DNA of 7,375 nucleotides, from positions 1-7,375 of the forward strand of contig CALFZE010000076.1 in NCBI GenBank assembly GCA_937952285.1. Direction: 5' to 3'. The notes beneath the pieces are model-generated. The model did not search any database and was not told the DNA's origin. It was given only the letters and a program-made list of their open reading frames with translations. Positions within the stretch are counted from its first letter, which is position 1. The number at the start of each line of letters is the position of its first letter. A program made the position numbers and the translations under genes. The DNA comes from UBA2428 sp002343545 (lineage in GTDB: Bacteria > Bdellovibrionota > UBA2428). This document shows, one piece after another, positions 5,843-7,375 of the stretch.

Positions 5843-5940
5843 GCCGCAAGGCTAAGAGCGACGCTGCCTTCCTAAAAGGACTTGGATCAAGTCTCGCGCA
5901 CGAAGCGTGCGGACCCGACGAAGAAGATGCTTCCAAAATT
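5843..5940 (-). other. Intergenic gap with two short hairpins
   Basis: Ninety-eight bases lie between the leftward unknown gene and the transglutaminase-like gene. Read leftward, they contain CGCACG-CTT-CGTGCG (5897-5911, 6-bp stem) and then GACTTG-ATC-CAAGTC (5879-5893, 6-bp stem) followed by CTTTT (5874-5878). The second hairpin with its short T-run is a weak candidate terminator or attenuator for the upstream gene. No convincing promoter hexamers or strong ribosome-binding site were seen before the ATG at 5842, so whether the two genes share a transcript is open. Confidence 0.4.
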
Positions 5941-7375
5941 CTACGGAAGCTTCTCCAAACGCCCCGTACCGGTGTGCAAATTGAAGCGAGTGCCGGCGGG
6001 ATACTCGCGCGGAAGTCCACGGTGGACTCTGAGCGTGACTTTCTCGCGAAGCGCGAAGCCCATGACATTCCCCTCGTAATCCCGCCGCACCATCCCAAGT
6101 CCTTCGAAGGCGAAGGTCTTGCCCTGAAGACTTAGCTTGAACGCACTTCCTCGATTCGTCTCCCAGGTCGCGAGTTGAGCGGGCGAGTAATCGCCCGCTC
6201 CGAAAACGAGAGAGGCTTCGGGCGCGATCTCGACCCGTCCCGCGGAAAGCGCCCAACGATCGACCTTAGCGCCCCATTCCGGCAAAGCCGCACCCGGCCG
6301 CCAGGGCCAGCGCGCGCCGAAAGCCTTGATCGTCGTTCCCACGTTGGCGTCCAGGCGGATATCCCACCCCGTCTCCCGTCCGAGAATCCGCCCTTTCACG
6401 GGCGAATCGACCCGAAGCGGAACCCGCACTTCGGCCTCGACTCGACCCCAATCAAAATGACGGCTCTGCTGGTATTCGAAGGCCTCGGCCCGATCGGGAA
6501 GACAATCGCTTCTATCGCCCAAGCTCCACCCCAACTTTCTGCAAGCCTCGTCGTCACCCACCAGCTCGAAGTCCGCGGGCGCGAAGCCGTCGCCCCGCGG
6601 TTTGAGCCGAAGGCCCCAAACTCCAATCCAAGGCACATCGCAAAACTGAAAGGCCCGAACGTCGCCCTTGCTCGGGCGAAGCTTCAAACATCCGAAGCCG
6701 CTCGCGACTCCTTCGATCTCCAGAATACGGTCAACATCCCTCGGGAGCGACGGTGCCGCCAGCCACACCGCGTAGAGCGCGCGAGGCGTTTCGGGCTTCG
6801 CGAAAACGCGAAGTGTCTTGAAATGCGAAGGGTACCTCGCGAGGAGCCCTTCGCGAGTGATCCAACGACCGTCTTCGATCCACTCGATCGACGTTCTCGA
6901 TGTCTTCACCCAGAACGAGCGCAACTCCACGCGGTAGTCCGGCGTCCGGTAGGAGGCGGAACAGTAGCTCGAATCGTGGCCGGAAAAATGTTCCCGCGAG
7001 CGGAGCCGATGGAGGTCCCCCGCCTCGGAGAACTCCGCCTCCATACTGAACTTTGGATCCTGACAGTCCCCGCCCCACCAAGCCCCGTCCACTCCGGACC
7101 CGATGTTCCAACGCAAAGGCCCTTCGAGACGGCGCAAACGGAGTCGATCATCGAGCCAAGCTCGATTCACCCACTCCGAGCTCGCCGAAGCGATGTATCC
7201 ATTGGCCAGCTTGAGCGAATAGCTCGCCTCGAGATTGACGACCCAAGTGGGCCCCCACCTGCGATCGGGCTCGGTGGCTTCCATCGTCCTCAAATCCACC
7301 GAGGCGCCCGGAGCGACTTGCCAACGTTGGAAGCCGACGGACCGAAGCTCGAGCGCAAGATCGATGGGCGCGATC
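5941..7375 (-). CDS. Large protein of unknown function, C-terminal 477 residues (5' end beyond window)
   Basis: The frame ends at TAG (5941-5943) and stays open to the right edge. A GTG at 7297-7299 could serve as a start, but in-frame sequence upstream of it (IDLALELRSVGFQRWQVAPG) looks like real protein, so the gene most likely begins outside the window. I recognise no family. The visible part is rich in Trp and aromatic residues with alternating hydrophobic stretches (for example VEAEVRVPLRV and WDIRLDANVGTTIKAF), which suggests mostly beta structure. It has six cysteines, all in the N-terminal two thirds of the visible part, which would fit disulfides in an exported protein, and no membrane segment. 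It lies upstream of, and in the same direction as, the secreted transglutaminase-like gene, 98 bp away. An extracellular or surface role is a guess from context. The long continuous frame with ordinary amino-acid composition supports real coding. Confidence 0.75.
   Translation of the reverse strand, partial: IAPIDLALELRSVGFQRWQVAPGASVDLRTMEATEPDRRWGPTWVVNLEASYSLKLANGYIASASSEWVNRAWLDDRLRLRRLEGPLRWNIGSGVDGAWWGGDCQDPKFSMEAEFSEAGDLHRLRSREHFSGHDSSYCSASYRTPDYRVELRSFWVKTSRTSIEWIEDGRWITREGLLARYPSHFKTLRVFAKPETPRALYAVWLAAPSLPRDVDRILEIEGVASGFGCLKLRPSKGDVRAFQFCDVPWIGVWGLRLKPRGDGFAPADFELVGDDEACRKLGWSLGDRSDCLPDRAEAFEYQQSRHFDWGRVEAEVRVPLRVDSPVKGRILGRETGWDIRLDANVGTTIKAFGARWPWRPGAALPEWGAKVDRWALSAGRVEIAPEASLVFGAGDYSPAQLATWETNRGSAFKLSLQGKTFAFEGLGMVRRDYEGNVMGFALREKVTLRVHRGLPREYPAGTRFNLHTGTGRLEKLP

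Noticed and set aside
1..7375. Insertion sequence, prophage, tRNA or attachment site
   Set aside because: No transposase or integrase motifs, terminal inverted repeats with target duplications, or tRNA cloverleaf were seen on either strand.

Overview
The window comes from a G+C-rich bacterium that makes menaquinone. Secreted proteins with signal peptides, and a transglutaminase-elicitor-type protein of a kind I recall from some Gram-negative bacteria (Vibrio, predatory Bdellovibrio-like lineages) and from oomycetes, suggest a Gram-negative host. That taxonomic guess is weak. Gene packing is tight, with ATGA overlaps, 4-bp gaps and convergent hairpins.

Left half (1-4435), quinone and aromatic biosynthesis. 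A leftward operon menF-menD-menH (menH cut by the window edge) turns chorismate into isochorismate, then SEPHCHC, then SHCHC, the early steps of menaquinone synthesis. A 78-bp gap separates it from a divergent rightward pair: a type I-beta DAHP synthase without an N-terminal regulatory domain, followed 4 bp later by UbiE/MenG, the C-methyltransferase of the last menaquinone step. The block therefore joins entry into the shikimate pathway, the chorismate branch point and the final methylation around one short shared regulatory region.

Centre (4436-4507) is a convergent gap. Two adjacent perfect stem-loops there probably end transcription from both sides. One of them contains the stop codon of the leftward small gene.

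Right half (4494-7375), a leftward set of accessory genes. From upstream to downstream these are a large protein of unknown function (its 5' end lies beyond the window), a secreted transglutaminase-elicitor-like protein (386 aa), and a 57-aa secreted protein with a signal peptide and six perfect DPGQ repeats. The 57-aa gene has a near-consensus Shine-Dalgarno sequence starting 1 nt after the enzyme gene's stop. A transglutaminase-family protein beside a tiny exported protein with six evenly spaced glutamines suggests an enzyme and its glutamine-donor substrate. This pair is the most interesting part of the window, but the functional link is inference.
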